Source of the DNA: Bacteroidales bacterium
GTDB taxonomy: Bacteria; Bacteroidota; Bacteroidia; Bacteroidales; UBA932
Reading direction: 5' to 3'
DNA length: 64,000 nt
Assembly: GCA_024402115.1 (NCBI GenBank)
Contig: JAKSJQ010000008.1
Span: 7,706-71,705, forward strand
A program made the translations under genes and the position numbers. Each line of letters opens with the position of its first letter. Position 1 is the first letter of the stretch. The notes beneath the pieces were generated by a model. It did not search any database. It was not told the DNA's origin and saw only the letters and a list, made by a program, of their open reading frames with translations. Below, piece after piece: positions 8,495-17,912 of the stretch.

Positions 8495-10129
8495 TTAGAA
8501 GAGCGGTCTTCCGTAGTCGCCGTAGAGTGAGAGTACGTTCTCGTCGTTGACCCTGATGCGGCACTCGTCGTCGAAGATCATAGTTGCCTGATGGTCAGTG
8601 GTGAAAGGCTCCCAGGTAGGAAGTCCGGCAGTGTTAGGATCACCGGTCTTGATGAATGAGATCCAGTATGAGCTCATGATGTTCTCGAGGACATGTGCGT
8701 CAGGAGTGTTGCCGGTCATCTCAGGCTGGAGCATCACGTTGTTGAACATGAATGGGAGCTCCATTCCGTGAGAGGCAGCGAGATAGTTGGTCTTAGGCTG
8801 CCAGGTGAAGAGGTATGAGAACACCTTTGCACCGCCCTGCTCGCTCTTGAGGCATGACTGCTTGATAGCGCCTGGAGTGAATGAGAGGTCGATTGCGAGC
8901 ATCTCCCTTGGGGTCTTGTTCGGATATACCTTCTTGAAGGTCTCGATGAAGCTGTCGGTGCGGTCACCGAACTTAGCCTTGAGCTCTACGAGCGCCTCAT
9001 CCATGCTGATTGGAGGATTCTCGAAAGAGAACTCGTTGAAATCGGTACCGATGATCACAGGGATATCCTTGCTGATCTCAGGAGCGTCTGGAGAGAACGG
9101 ATGCCTTGGAAGGATGTTTCCGTCCACTACAGGAGAACCGATGAGGCGAAGGCCTGACATTGGGCTCCTGCCCTCTGTGGTGACGCTTGAGTAGATCTGG
9201 AGGAGTTCCTCGTAGGTATAGTCGTTAACCTTTGAAGGATTAGCAGCAGTTACGCCGAGAGCCTTTGCGAAAGCGAGGCCGACAGGCTGGGTAGTCTCAG
9301 GAAGCGCATGAGTGAGGGTCGAGCCGCTCTGGATGATGGCCTTGTGGAAGAGACCGTGAGCAGAAGGCATTGCGAGGAGGGTCGAAACCTTGCCTGCTCC
9401 ACCTGACTGTCCGCCGATGGTCACGTTATCAGGATCACCACCGAAATATGCGATGTTGTCCTTAACCCACTCGAGAGCCTTCACGATGTCCTGCATTCCG
9501 AGGTTCACTGAATTGGCGAAAGGTCCGCCGAGAGCGGTGAGGTCGCAGTAGCCGAGGAGGTTGAGACGATGGTTGAGGGTGATGGTCACGATATCGCCCT
9601 TCTCTGCGAGAGCGCGGCCCTCGTAGCAAGGAAGGTCATGGCCAGATCCTGAAGAATATCCGCCGCCATGGATCCATACGAACACCGGACGCTTCTTGCC
9701 GTCGTTGATGCCCTTGGTCCACACGTTGAGCACGAGACAATCCTTCTCGTCCATCGGTTCCCTGATGAACTGGTTACCGAAGGCATAGTCTGTCTGAGGG
9801 TTGCCATCCCATGCGAAGGTCTGGGTCTGAGGGGCCTTAGGGCCATAGTTCCTGCACTTGAGCACTCCCTCATGCTTGTCGGGAGCCACAGGTGGCATGA
9901 AACGCTCAGCCTTCGCGTACTGGATGCCCTTGAAAGTGAAGATAGCGCCATCCTTGTAACCCTGGATGTCGCCATAGACAGTATGAGCAATGGTCGACTC
10001 GTCGGTGACGCAGACCCTGTCATACATGTTCTGGACGGTCATTCCGCTCTCGTTGCCGTTGCCCTGGCCTGCACATGAGCAGACGAGGGCGGCAGAAGCG
10101 GCTGCCGCAAGAAAAGTAATCTTTTTCAT
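8495..10129 (-). CDS. Type-B carboxylesterase lipoprotein (esterase B)
   Basis: 544 aa, paralogous along its length to esterases A and C. Lipobox AALVCSCAGQ near residue 19. It has VWIHGGGYSSGSGHDLP, the elbow GGQSGGAGK with nucleophile S242, and ASHGMELPF with the likely catalytic His. It is third in the run esterase C, VKOR fusion, esterase B, 23 bp after the VKOR gene. Expected role is deacylation of polysaccharide side chains at the envelope. Divergence among the three copies, for example QSGGAG against QSGGGG, suggests different acyl or sugar contexts rather than simple dosage. Confidence 0.88.
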   Translation of the reverse strand: MKKITFLAAAASAALVCSCAGQGNGNESGMTVQNMYDRVCVTDESTIAHTVYGDIQGYKDGAIFTFKGIQYAKAERFMPPVAPDKHEGVLKCRNYGPKAPQTQTFAWDGNPQTDYAFGNQFIREPMDEKDCLVLNVWTKGINDGKKRPVFVWIHGGGYSSGSGHDLPCYEGRALAEKGDIVTITLNHRLNLLGYCDLTALGGPFANSVNLGMQDIVKALEWVKDNIAYFGGDPDNVTIGGQSGGAGKVSTLLAMPSAHGLFHKAIIQSGSTLTHALPETTQPVGLAFAKALGVTAANPSKVNDYTYEELLQIYSSVTTEGRSPMSGLRLIGSPVVDGNILPRHPFSPDAPEISKDIPVIIGTDFNEFSFENPPISMDEALVELKAKFGDRTDSFIETFKKVYPNKTPREMLAIDLSFTPGAIKQSCLKSEQGGAKVFSYLFTWQPKTNYLAASHGMELPFMFNNVMLQPEMTGNTPDAHVLENIMSSYWISFIKTGDPNTAGLPTWEPFTTDHQATMIFDDECRIRVNDENVLSLYGDYGRPLF

Positions 10130-10152
10130 TGGGATTGATTAATAGTTAGTTA

Positions 10153-11322
10153 TCAGATGTTGAAGTTTTCTCTTAGAAGTCCTACGAGTTCCTCCTTCGT
10201 GCTGACCTCAGGGATGAGCCAGAGGGAGCCATGGACAAGACGCGGAATACCAGAGCTGTTCTGGTTGGTCGTACGTCCGAAGAGCTCAAGGGTCATCGAC
10301 AGATAAGAATCTATCCACGGATCCGAGAGCGATCCCTCGAGATTGACCGTACGGCCGCTGCCTGCAAGGAGGCTTACCGCCATCTTCCTGGCCTCTTCTG
10401 GCTCGCGTGGAGTCCACTTCGCCTTGCCGTCGCTCTCGTAGAGCCAGTCGTCGAAGCGATAGAAAAGCTCCTTGTCCGTCTTCCATAGCGCCAGGGCCAG
10501 CTTCGCAAGCTCACATGAGCCCTTGAAGAGATCCTCGGTCACGTCCGGAAGATAAGGGTTGCACGCAGTGCTCAGAGGAGTAGGACAGAGAATCACCGCC
10601 ACATCCTTCGAAGGATCGCTGGCAATCGCACGGTCGGCGACAAGTTCCTTGAGCCAGCCATGCATGGTACGGCAGTGCGTACACCTGTAGTCGAACATGA
10701 GCTCGATGGTGATGTCAGCGTCCGGATTGCCGATGATAGGGACCTCATCCTCAGCCATGAACTGAGGAAGGGCCTCGCTGCTCCTGCCGGTCTCGAAACG
10801 CGCCGATGGCGTTGTGCAAAGCTGCACCGCTATGAGGACCACAGCGGAAGCGACTCCAGCACCGATGGCCATCGAGGCATATTTCGGGTTCGACCTGAGC
10901 TCTCCGAAGAAGTGGATGAGAATTAGAAGCGAAAGCACGATACCCACGCTGTGGGTCGCCATGCAGTACGGGCAGATAGCGTGGAGCCTGAACTCCATCA
11001 GGCAGATGAACCATGCGGACGACACGAGTATCGCGCAGGATGCGAAGATCAGGAACCAGAAGAATTCCTTCATCTCCTTGAGCATGAGCCCGCAGAGCGC
11101 AACCGCAAGGTAAAGGCCGCCGGCCAGCGCGCTCACCGGCACGAGACCGAAGAGCATGGACCAGCTGCTGCCCAGCACGGAGTCACACGAGCTTCCGCTG
11201 CTGCACCCGATCAGATGGGATCCGGTCAGCGAATGGTACATCATTATCATACAAAGGACAAATGCCGTGGCGCCGAGAAGCGCCACAGCAGGTCCAAAAA
11301 AGCTTTCGCTTGTCTTTCTCAT
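10153..11322 (-). CDS. VKOR-thioredoxin fusion, disulfide-forming membrane protein
   Basis: 389 aa. The N-terminal part (about residues 10-170) has several membrane helices and the vitamin K epoxide reductase signature: cysteine pair C40/C46 in GCSSGSSCDSVL and quinone-side CPYC at C117-C120. A periplasmic thioredoxin-like domain follows (about 195-389) with C214-x-x-C217 in DYRCTHCRTMH. In bacteria such fusions make disulfides in exported proteins and pass electrons to quinone, replacing DsbA/DsbB. The gene is 15 bp after esterase C and 23 bp before esterase B, so it is co-transcribed with secreted esterases. Possible clients here include the GH54 enzyme with its vicinal disulfide. The family call is firm; the dedicated role is inferred. 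Confidence 0.9.
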   Translation of the reverse strand: MRKTSESFFGPAVALLGATAFVLCMIMMYHSLTGSHLIGCSSGSSCDSVLGSSWSMLFGLVPVSALAGGLYLAVALCGLMLKEMKEFFWFLIFASCAILVSSAWFICLMEFRLHAICPYCMATHSVGIVLSLLILIHFFGELRSNPKYASMAIGAGVASAVVLIAVQLCTTPSARFETGRSSEALPQFMAEDEVPIIGNPDADITIELMFDYRCTHCRTMHGWLKELVADRAIASDPSKDVAVILCPTPLSTACNPYLPDVTEDLFKGSCELAKLALALWKTDKELFYRFDDWLYESDGKAKWTPREPEEARKMAVSLLAGSGRTVNLEGSLSDPWIDSYLSMTLELFGRTTNQNSSGIPRLVHGSLWLIPEVSTKEELVGLLRENFNI

Positions 11323-11337
11323 AGGTTATATTTCTTA

Positions 11338-12921
11338 CTAGAAGTGCCTTGGAATGTCATATCCGAGAAGGGCACGGTCGTGGTTGTGCACGATCTTGCA
11401 CTCGTCATCGAAAACCATCGTGTTACCGTTCTCTGCGGTGTAAGGATCCCACTGAGGAAGTCCCTTCACGTTAGGGTCACCTGTCTTGATGAACGCGAGC
11501 CATGCAGAGCTCATGCGCTCTGACATCTTGTATGCAGACTCGGTACCTCCGGTCAGAGCTCTCTCGAGAGCAACGTTCCTGAACACGAGAGGAAGTTCCA
11601 TTCCATGGCAGGCACCAAGAGCATTGTTCTTAGGCTTCCATGTCATGTAGTACATGTAGACTTTCGAACCGATGGCGCTCTTTGCGTCAGCCATGTTGAC
11701 AGCAGCCTCGCGGAGGAAAGTATCGGTATAGACAGCCTCCTCAGGACGGCTGCCAGGATAGATCTCGTTGTAGGCAGCGATGAAGGCATCAGCCTTGGCA
11801 ACGCCGATCTGCTTCGAGAGCCTGTCGCGTACCTCTTCCTCCTTCATAGCCTTGCTGTTGTCGTAGGTGAACTCATTCTTGTTCGAACCGATGATCATTG
11901 GGATATCCTTGCTGATCATAGGTGCACCAGGAGCGAAGTGCTCGAGTCCGACTACGGTTCCGTCCACGGTAGGACAGAATCCGTTCGCCGAGTGGAGCTT
12001 CCTGCTCGCACGGTCGCCTGCAGCCGCGAGCTCCTCATAGGTGAACTCGTCGAGCTTGTCCGCATTCGCTGCGGTGATTCCGAGCTCAGCAAGCACTGCT
12101 GAACCAAGTGCACGTCCCTCCTCGTCGCTGTTGTGGAGTACCCATGAACCGCTCTGAGTGATGGCCTTGTGGAAGAGACCCATGGCAGAAGGCATGCACA
12201 TGAGAGTGCTGACCTTTCCGCCACCACCGGACTGGCCGGCGATGGTCACGTTCGACGGGTCGCCACCGAAGTTGGCGATGTTGTCACGTACCCACTCGAG
12301 AGCCTTGACGAGGTCGAGCATACCCATGTTGGCAGAGTTTGCATACTTGCCGCCAAGGTCGCGGAGATCGGCAAAGCCGAGGATGTTGAGACGATGGTTG
12401 AGGTTCACGACGACGATGTCACCCTCTTCTGCGAGAGACAAGCCCTCGTAGCAGTCCATGTCGTAGCCGGAGCCAGACGCGAATCCACCGCCGTGGATCC
12501 ACACGAACACAGGTTTCTTCGCGTTGTCGTTGATGTTCTTGGTCCAAACGTTGAGCACGAGACAGTTGAACTCGTCCACTGGCTCGAGGTTGAACTGGAA
12601 TCCGAAATCGTAATCGGTCACTGCCCTCTTCCAGGCGAGGCTGGTAGAGGTCTGCGGGGTCTTTGGTCCGTATGCCCTGCACATGAGGACACCCTCATGC
12701 TGGTCTGGTGCGGTAGGAGGCATGAATCTCTCAGCCTTTGCGTACGGAATGCCTTTGAAGACGTAGACCTCTCCGTCACGATAGCCCTGTACCTTACCGT
12801 AGGTAGTCGCAGCTACGGTCGTAGCGTCGCTGACTATCTCGCGATAAGTGGTCTGAGGCGTACTTGTGCATGAAGCCATCAACACGGTGACGGCCAATGC
12901 AGCGAATAATGGTTTTGTCAT
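11338..12921 (-). CDS. Type-B carboxylesterase lipoprotein (esterase C)
   Basis: 527 aa with lipobox VTVLMASCTST. Motifs: VWIHGGGFASGSGYDMD, the elbow AGQSGGGGK with nucleophile S231, and ACHGMELPL with the likely catalytic His. First gene of a minus-strand run with the VKOR fusion and esterase B. It faces susC of PUL 1 across a 245-bp divergent region, so the esterases and PUL 1 may share control. The acyl substrate is unknown; acetyl- or feruloyl-arabinoxylan is the reasonable guess from the neighbours. Confidence 0.88.
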   Translation of the reverse strand: MTKPLFAALAVTVLMASCTSTPQTTYREIVSDATTVAATTYGKVQGYRDGEVYVFKGIPYAKAERFMPPTAPDQHEGVLMCRAYGPKTPQTSTSLAWKRAVTDYDFGFQFNLEPVDEFNCLVLNVWTKNINDNAKKPVFVWIHGGGFASGSGYDMDCYEGLSLAEEGDIVVVNLNHRLNILGFADLRDLGGKYANSANMGMLDLVKALEWVRDNIANFGGDPSNVTIAGQSGGGGKVSTLMCMPSAMGLFHKAITQSGSWVLHNSDEEGRALGSAVLAELGITAANADKLDEFTYEELAAAGDRASRKLHSANGFCPTVDGTVVGLEHFAPGAPMISKDIPMIIGSNKNEFTYDNSKAMKEEEVRDRLSKQIGVAKADAFIAAYNEIYPGSRPEEAVYTDTFLREAAVNMADAKSAIGSKVYMYYMTWKPKNNALGACHGMELPLVFRNVALERALTGGTESAYKMSERMSSAWLAFIKTGDPNVKGLPQWDPYTAENGNTMVFDDECKIVHNHDRALLGYDIPRHF

Positions 12922-12967
12922 TTCTTACTTTGTTTTCATTGCGTGGCACAGCCCTTAAGCCACAGCG

Positions 12968-12975
12968 CAAAAATA
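12968..12975 (-). promoter_or_regulatory. -7 box for esterase C run
   Basis: On the minus strand this reads TATTTTTG, a full match to TAnnTTTG, about 47 bp before the start codon at 12921. No well-spaced TTTG lies upstream, so activation by a regulator is plausible. Confidence 0.45.
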
Positions 12976-13100
12976 CTTCGCGCGTGAATGAATAAGGTGT
13001 ACTATTCAAACGACGTGGAGTAAATTCCTTGGCGGCGCACGAAATAAAAATCTCCACTCGAAAGGAAAATTTGACATACCATCATGCACGCGCAAGTGAA

Positions 13101-13108
13101 TACTTTTG
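13101..13108 (+). promoter_or_regulatory. -7 box for susC of PUL 1
   Basis: TACTTTTG, a full match to TAnnTTTG, 58 bp before the ATG at 13167. The nearest upstream TTTG (13070-13073) is 27 bp away, longer than the usual 19-21 bp. A weak -33 fits a promoter that needs an activator such as the regulator at 17913. The rest of 12922-13166 shows no gene. Confidence 0.5.
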
Positions 13109-13166
13109 CCGACAGTTAACAAAAAACAGCCCTCAAAATTATTAGCAACCAACAAACCACAAACAC

Positions 13167-16100
13167 ATGTTGCACAAGAATTCAATCAAAATCGCATCAT
13201 TCAGAGCAGCCCTCGTTGCAGCCCTGATGGTATTGACTTCTTTTGGGCTCAATGCACAGACCGTCAAGGGAACCGTCAAGGATCCTTCAGGACTGCCTGT
13301 CATCGGAGCTTCAGTATTTGTCACCGGCACCCAGAATGGTACCGTTACTGACGCTGACGGAGCTTATTCACTCTCCAACGTCAATTCTTCAGCCACACTC
13401 CAGTTCTCATGCATCGGCTACACAACCGTAGACGAGCCTGTCAACGGAAGGACAGTCATCGACGTGATCCTCGAAGAGGAGAACGAAATGCTCGACGAGA
13501 TGGTCGTCATCGGTTATGGTACAGTAAAGAAGAAAGACCTCACCGGTGCCGTTTCAGTCGTTAAGCCAGAGGATTTCAAGAACAAGAACAACACCTCGAT
13601 CGGAGATATGCTCCAGGGTGCAGCCGCTGGTGTCAGCGTACGTTCAACCGGTGAAATCGGTGGCGTTCCTAACATCCAGATCCGTGGTACAGGCAACCTC
13701 ACCAACAATGACCCTCTCTACGTCATCGACGGTATGCCTACCTCAAACGACATCAACTTCAACGTCAACGATATCGAGTCTATCCAGATCCTCAAGGACG
13801 CATCTGCAGCAGCCATCTACGGTTCCCGCGCAGCGAACGGCGTCGTGATCATCACCACCAAGAGCGGTAAGGAAGGTCGCACCAAGTTCGAATTCAACGC
13901 ACAGGTCACCGTATCCCAGCTCAAGAAGATCAAGATGGCGAAGGCCGCTGAGTGGAAGGCATACTACGACGAGGCATTCGACAACGCAATCGCAGAGGGC
14001 ATCGAGGGTATCACCAAGCGCATGGACCACTGGGACAACGACACCGACTGGCAGGCAGCCTACTTCAAGACTGGTGTCACCCAGAACTATGACCTCAGCA
14101 TGTCAGGCGGTAGCAAGACCGGTCAGTACCGTGCCTCATTCAACTACCTCACCGACAGCGGTACAACCATCAACCGCCACATGGACAGGTACACCTTCCG
14201 CGTGAACTCAAGCAGCAAGCTCTGGATCTTCACCGTCGGTGAGAACATGCAGTTCGGCCGCACCTATGTAAGAAACGCAGGTGGCGGAGCGGTGAGAAAG
14301 GTCGGCGGTTCAATCGCAGACGTTGTCCGCATGATCCCTACCATTCCTGTATATGACGACGTGAACGGTAACGAAGGTGGCTATGGTATCGGTAACGAGA
14401 TCCACGCAAGGGCACTCGGCGCAAACCCTGTCGCTCAGTCAAACAACCGTGACCGCAACACCGAGACCCTCTTCATCCGCGGTACAGCCTTCGCTGAGGC
14501 ACAGATCCTCCCTTGGCTCAAGTACAAGCTCAACATCGGTCTCGACATCAACGACCAGCAGGTCAACTCATGGACCTCAGGTTACACTGTAGCGCTCAAC
14601 TCAGCATCTGGTTCAAGCTCTGCAACCTCTACCAACTCAAGGACCAGCACCTTCCTCGTGGAGAACACCATCTCTGCAGACAAGACCATCGGCAAGCATA
14701 ACATCAGCGGTATCCTCGGTACCACTTACCAGAGCACCGATTTCAAGACTGCAACAGCTTCTCAGCAGGACCTCATCACCACCGCTAACGGTGATTTCCT
14801 CACCACCGTATCAGCAGGTACCACCAGCGCATCAGCATCAGGTACCATGAACAAGGCAGTCCTCATCTCTTACCTCGGCCGACTCAGCTATGACTTCGAC
14901 GGCAGGTATCTCATCACAGCCACCGGTCGTGTCGACGGTTCTTCAAGATTCGGCAACGGTCACCGCTGGGGTGTCTTCCCTTCAGTATCAGGTGCATGGC
15001 GTATCAGCAAGGAGCCATTCTTCAACGTAAGCTGGATCGATGACCTCAAGCTCCGTGCAAACTGGGGTAACCTCGGTAGCCAGAACGTAGGCTACTATGA
15101 CTACCAGATGTACATCAACAACTACGCACAGTACCTCTTCAACGGCGGTAACGGTGAGATAACCCACGGTCAGACCATGGTACAGCTCGCCAACCAGAAC
15201 CTTACCTGGGAGAGACTCGAGCAGATCAACGCAGGTATCGACTTCGCTATCCTCAACAACAGACTCCAGATCTCTGCTGAGTACTTCAACTCTACCTCAC
15301 ACGACGTGCTCACCGCACTCAACCTCCTCATGACTACCGGTAACGGTGGTGGAAACCCATTCGTGAATGCGGCTTCTATCCGCAACAGCGGTTTCGAGCT
15401 CACCGCAACATGGCGTGATCAGGTCAACAAGGACTTCTCATACTCTATCACCGCCAACCTCAGCCACTCAGAGAACAAGCTTCTCAACTTCGGTTACGGT
15501 AAGACCGAGCAGTACACCGACTATACCACCACCCGCGTAGGTGAGCCTATCGGTATGTTCTATATGATCAAGACCATGGGTATCTTCCAGAGCCAGGACG
15601 AGGTCAACAACTACAAGAGCGCTGACGGCAAGATCATCCAGCCGGAGGCCAAGCCTGGTGACCTCAAGTATGAGGATTTCAACCATGACGGTATGATCTC
15701 TACTGCTGACCGTCAGGTAGTGGGCAGCCCTTGGGCAAAGCTCGAGGCAGGTCTCAACTTCTCTGCAAACTACAAGAACTGGGATTTCGGTCTCATCGGC
15801 TTCGGTAAGTTCGGCAACAAGGCATTCAACTTCAACCGCTGGTATCAGGAAGGTTTCCAGGATTGCAACTCTGCACCTGTAAACTACGACTACTGGAGAC
15901 CGGACAACAAGGGTGCAAAGAACCCTCGACTCCTCTACGGTGACGAGCGTAACGTCTACACCTACATCGACAGATGGCTTGAGGACGGTTCATTCTTCAA
16001 GATCAGTTCAATCTCTGTAGGATACACCCTCAGGATTCCTGCAATCGAGAAGTACCTCGAGAGCATCCACTTCACCCTCACCGGCCAGAACCTCTTCACT

Positions 16101-16220
16101 TTCACCAAGTATAGCGGCTATGACCCAGACTTCCAGGGTTCACTCTTCGAGCCAGGTATGGACTTCTGTACATATCCTTCTCCAAGATCAATCATCTTCT
16201 CGATCAATGCTAAGTTCTAA
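13167..16220 (+). CDS. SusC-like TonB-dependent glycan transporter (PUL 1)
   Basis: 1017-aa outer-membrane transporter that would import oligosaccharides bound by its SusD partner. Signal peptide ends near GLNAQ (residue 31). A carboxypeptidase-regulatory-like domain follows (about 32-115: VKGTVKDPSGLPVIGASVFV), then the TonB-box-like DEMVVIGYGTVKKKDLTGAV, the plug (about 120-225, ending SGKEG) and a beta-barrel ending in the aromatic ...IIFSINAKF. Length and order are typical. susD starts 12 bp downstream. The sugar taken up cannot be read from the sequence; GH54, GH43, GH31 and esterase neighbours point to decorated arabinoxylan or related glycans. Confidence 0.95.
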   Translation: MLHKNSIKIASFRAALVAALMVLTSFGLNAQTVKGTVKDPSGLPVIGASVFVTGTQNGTVTDADGAYSLSNVNSSATLQFSCIGYTTVDEPVNGRTVIDVILEEENEMLDEMVVIGYGTVKKKDLTGAVSVVKPEDFKNKNNTSIGDMLQGAAAGVSVRSTGEIGGVPNIQIRGTGNLTNNDPLYVIDGMPTSNDINFNVNDIESIQILKDASAAAIYGSRAANGVVIITTKSGKEGRTKFEFNAQVTVSQLKKIKMAKAAEWKAYYDEAFDNAIAEGIEGITKRMDHWDNDTDWQAAYFKTGVTQNYDLSMSGGSKTGQYRASFNYLTDSGTTINRHMDRYTFRVNSSSKLWIFTVGENMQFGRTYVRNAGGGAVRKVGGSIADVVRMIPTIPVYDDVNGNEGGYGIGNEIHARALGANPVAQSNNRDRNTETLFIRGTAFAEAQILPWLKYKLNIGLDINDQQVNSWTSGYTVALNSASGSSSATSTNSRTSTFLVENTISADKTIGKHNISGILGTTYQSTDFKTATASQQDLITTANGDFLTTVSAGTTSASASGTMNKAVLISYLGRLSYDFDGRYLITATGRVDGSSRFGNGHRWGVFPSVSGAWRISKEPFFNVSWIDDLKLRANWGNLGSQNVGYYDYQMYINNYAQYLFNGGNGEITHGQTMVQLANQNLTWERLEQINAGIDFAILNNRLQISAEYFNSTSHDVLTALNLLMTTGNGGGNPFVNAASIRNSGFELTATWRDQVNKDFSYSITANLSHSENKLLNFGYGKTEQYTDYTTTRVGEPIGMFYMIKTMGIFQSQDEVNNYKSADGKIIQPEAKPGDLKYEDFNHDGMISTADRQVVGSPWAKLEAGLNFSANYKNWDFGLIGFGKFGNKAFNFNRWYQEGFQDCNSAPVNYDYWRPDNKGAKNPRLLYGDERNVYTYIDRWLEDGSFFKISSISVGYTLRIPAIEKYLESIHFTLTGQNLFTFTKYSGYDPDFQGSLFEPGMDFCTYPSPRSIIFSINAKF

Positions 16221-16232
16221 AAAGGAAGAGTC

Positions 16233-17798
16233 ATGAAAAAATTCATAATCGCAATATCAGTAGCAGCTGCGGGTCTCGTATCCGCATCCTGCAACCCAAA
16301 TCTCCTCGACCTCGCAAATCCTAACGCGCTTGTCGCAGAGAACTCATGGAACACTCAGAAGGACGTTGAGGCAGGACTTGTAGGTGTATACCACACACTC
16401 TACAACTGCTATTGGAACAGCTTCAACGCTTTCCAGATCTCAGGTCAGTCAGACGAGTTCTACTCTCTTTCACCTGATGCCGACCTCGCAGGTTACGTCA
16501 ACCTCAAATATGCAAACTACGACCAGAGGTGGAACTACTACTCATGGCAGTACCTCTACCAGTCAGTATTCCGCAGCAACCAGGTCATCCACTACGCTGA
16601 GCAGGTGGAGTGGAAGGATGAGACCACCAAGAATCAGGTAGTAGCCCAGGCACGTGCAATGCGCGGTATGGCATACTACAACCTTGCAATGCTCTACAAG
16701 AAAGCTCCTATCGTTGACTGGGTATCCGCTCCGGACGATCAGCCGAATGAGGCAACTTTCGAGGAGCTCGTTGACTTCATCGAGAAGGATTTCCTCTTCG
16801 CAGCCCAGAATCTTCCAGAGTCATGGCCTGAGGTCGGCCGCTTCACCAAGTATTTCGCTTACGATTTCCTCGGCAAGCTCTACATGAACTCAAAGCAGTG
16901 GTCAAAGGCCAAGGAAGCATTCGAGGTAGTCATCGGAAGCAAGAAGTTCAGCCTTGCTCCTGTATACCATGACAACTTCCGTCATACCACCAACAACAAC
17001 TGCGAGTCCATCTTCGAGATCCAGAACTCAGACAGGAACGATACCTGGGGCGGTTTCTGGAGTATTGCAAACGACGGTGCAGTCTGCAGCTTCACCGCTC
17101 GCCGTGACGAGTTCTTCGCACCTAGCTTCGGTGGCGGATTCGGTGACTACAGCGTATACGAGTGGCTCGTTGACATGTACAAGGACGAGAAGACCAAGGA
17201 CGGTCAGTGGGATGAGCGCCTCAGGGACAACATCATGTATCCGGAGATGTTCGACGACTTCCCTGGCCAGGTTCTCTATCAGAAGTGGACCGCATGGGAT
17301 CCTTCAGTACACGGAATGCAGCACAGAGTACGTAAATATTGCGTAGACTACTATGCAGAAGGCGCTGTCGCTCTCGGCAACAACCCTATCAACATGCGAC
17401 TCCTCCGCTACGGTGAGACCCTTCTCAGCTACGCAGAGTGCCTCGTTGAGGTCGGTGGCGAGTCAGCAATCAAGGAGGCTGCAAGTTACGTCGACATGAT
17501 CCGTGAGCGCGTTAACCTCTACCCTCTCGCAGAGAGCGTCCACAAGGACTGCCTCAGCAGCAAGAAGGCCTTCATGCAGCGTCTCAGAATCGAGCGTGAG
17601 AAGGAGACCTGCTTCGAGTACGAGCGCTTCTTCGACCTCCGCCGCTGGGGACTCGGAACCGATGAGGAGTTCACCAACGAGATCAAGGCTCATGCTACCA
17701 AGTTCAAGGATAATTTCAAGCCAGGAAAGGAATGGCTTCCAATTCCACGTTCAGACGTGGATAATAACCCTAACCTTACTCAGAACGAAGGTTATTAG
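16233..17798 (+). CDS. SusD/RagB-like glycan-binding lipoprotein (PUL 1)
   Basis: 521-aa surface lipoprotein with lipobox GLVSASCNPN (Cys about residue 20). TPR-like helices hold the signatures NPNALVAENSW, VVAQARAMRGMAYYNLAMLY and, near the C-terminus, LRIEREKETCFEYERFFDLRRWG, then LPIPRSDVDNNPNLTQN. It caps the SusC transporter and selects glycans at the surface. It lies 12 bp after susC and is followed by a strong terminator, so the susCD pair forms a unit separate from the regulator. Confidence 0.95.
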   Translation: MKKFIIAISVAAAGLVSASCNPNLLDLANPNALVAENSWNTQKDVEAGLVGVYHTLYNCYWNSFNAFQISGQSDEFYSLSPDADLAGYVNLKYANYDQRWNYYSWQYLYQSVFRSNQVIHYAEQVEWKDETTKNQVVAQARAMRGMAYYNLAMLYKKAPIVDWVSAPDDQPNEATFEELVDFIEKDFLFAAQNLPESWPEVGRFTKYFAYDFLGKLYMNSKQWSKAKEAFEVVIGSKKFSLAPVYHDNFRHTTNNNCESIFEIQNSDRNDTWGGFWSIANDGAVCSFTARRDEFFAPSFGGGFGDYSVYEWLVDMYKDEKTKDGQWDERLRDNIMYPEMFDDFPGQVLYQKWTAWDPSVHGMQHRVRKYCVDYYAEGAVALGNNPINMRLLRYGETLLSYAECLVEVGGESAIKEAASYVDMIRERVNLYPLAESVHKDCLSSKKAFMQRLRIEREKETCFEYERFFDLRRWGLGTDEEFTNEIKAHATKFKDNFKPGKEWLPIPRSDVDNNPNLTQNEGY

Positions 17799-17831
17799 AG
17801 TTTGTGTTATTAAATAAGTGTATTTGGTTGT

Positions 17832-17870
17832 GGAGTGGGTCGATGCGAATCGTCCCACTCCAATTTTTTT
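17832..17870 (+). terminator. Terminator after susCD (PUL 1)
   Basis: Stem GGAGTGGG (17832-17839) with CCCACTCC (17854-17861), extended inside by CGAT/ATCG around a GCGA loop, followed by seven T at 17864-17870. Confidence 0.88.
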
Positions 17871-17872
17871 AT

Positions 17873-17880
17873 TATATTTG
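17873..17880 (+). promoter_or_regulatory. -7 box for hybrid regulator 1
   Basis: TATATTTG, a full TAnnTTTG match, 3 bp after the T-run of the susCD terminator and 33 bp before the ATG at 17913. No -33 TTTG is visible because that position lies inside the terminator stem. The regulator is probably transcribed on its own at low level. Confidence 0.5.
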
Positions 17881-17912
17881 AAGATTTTAGCTCATATAGC
17901 TAATAAAAAACG

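Noticed and set aside
13070..13108. TTTG at 13070 as the -33 partner of TACTTTTG
   Set aside because: Spacing of 27 bp is outside the usual 19-21 bp, so only the -7 box is annotated.
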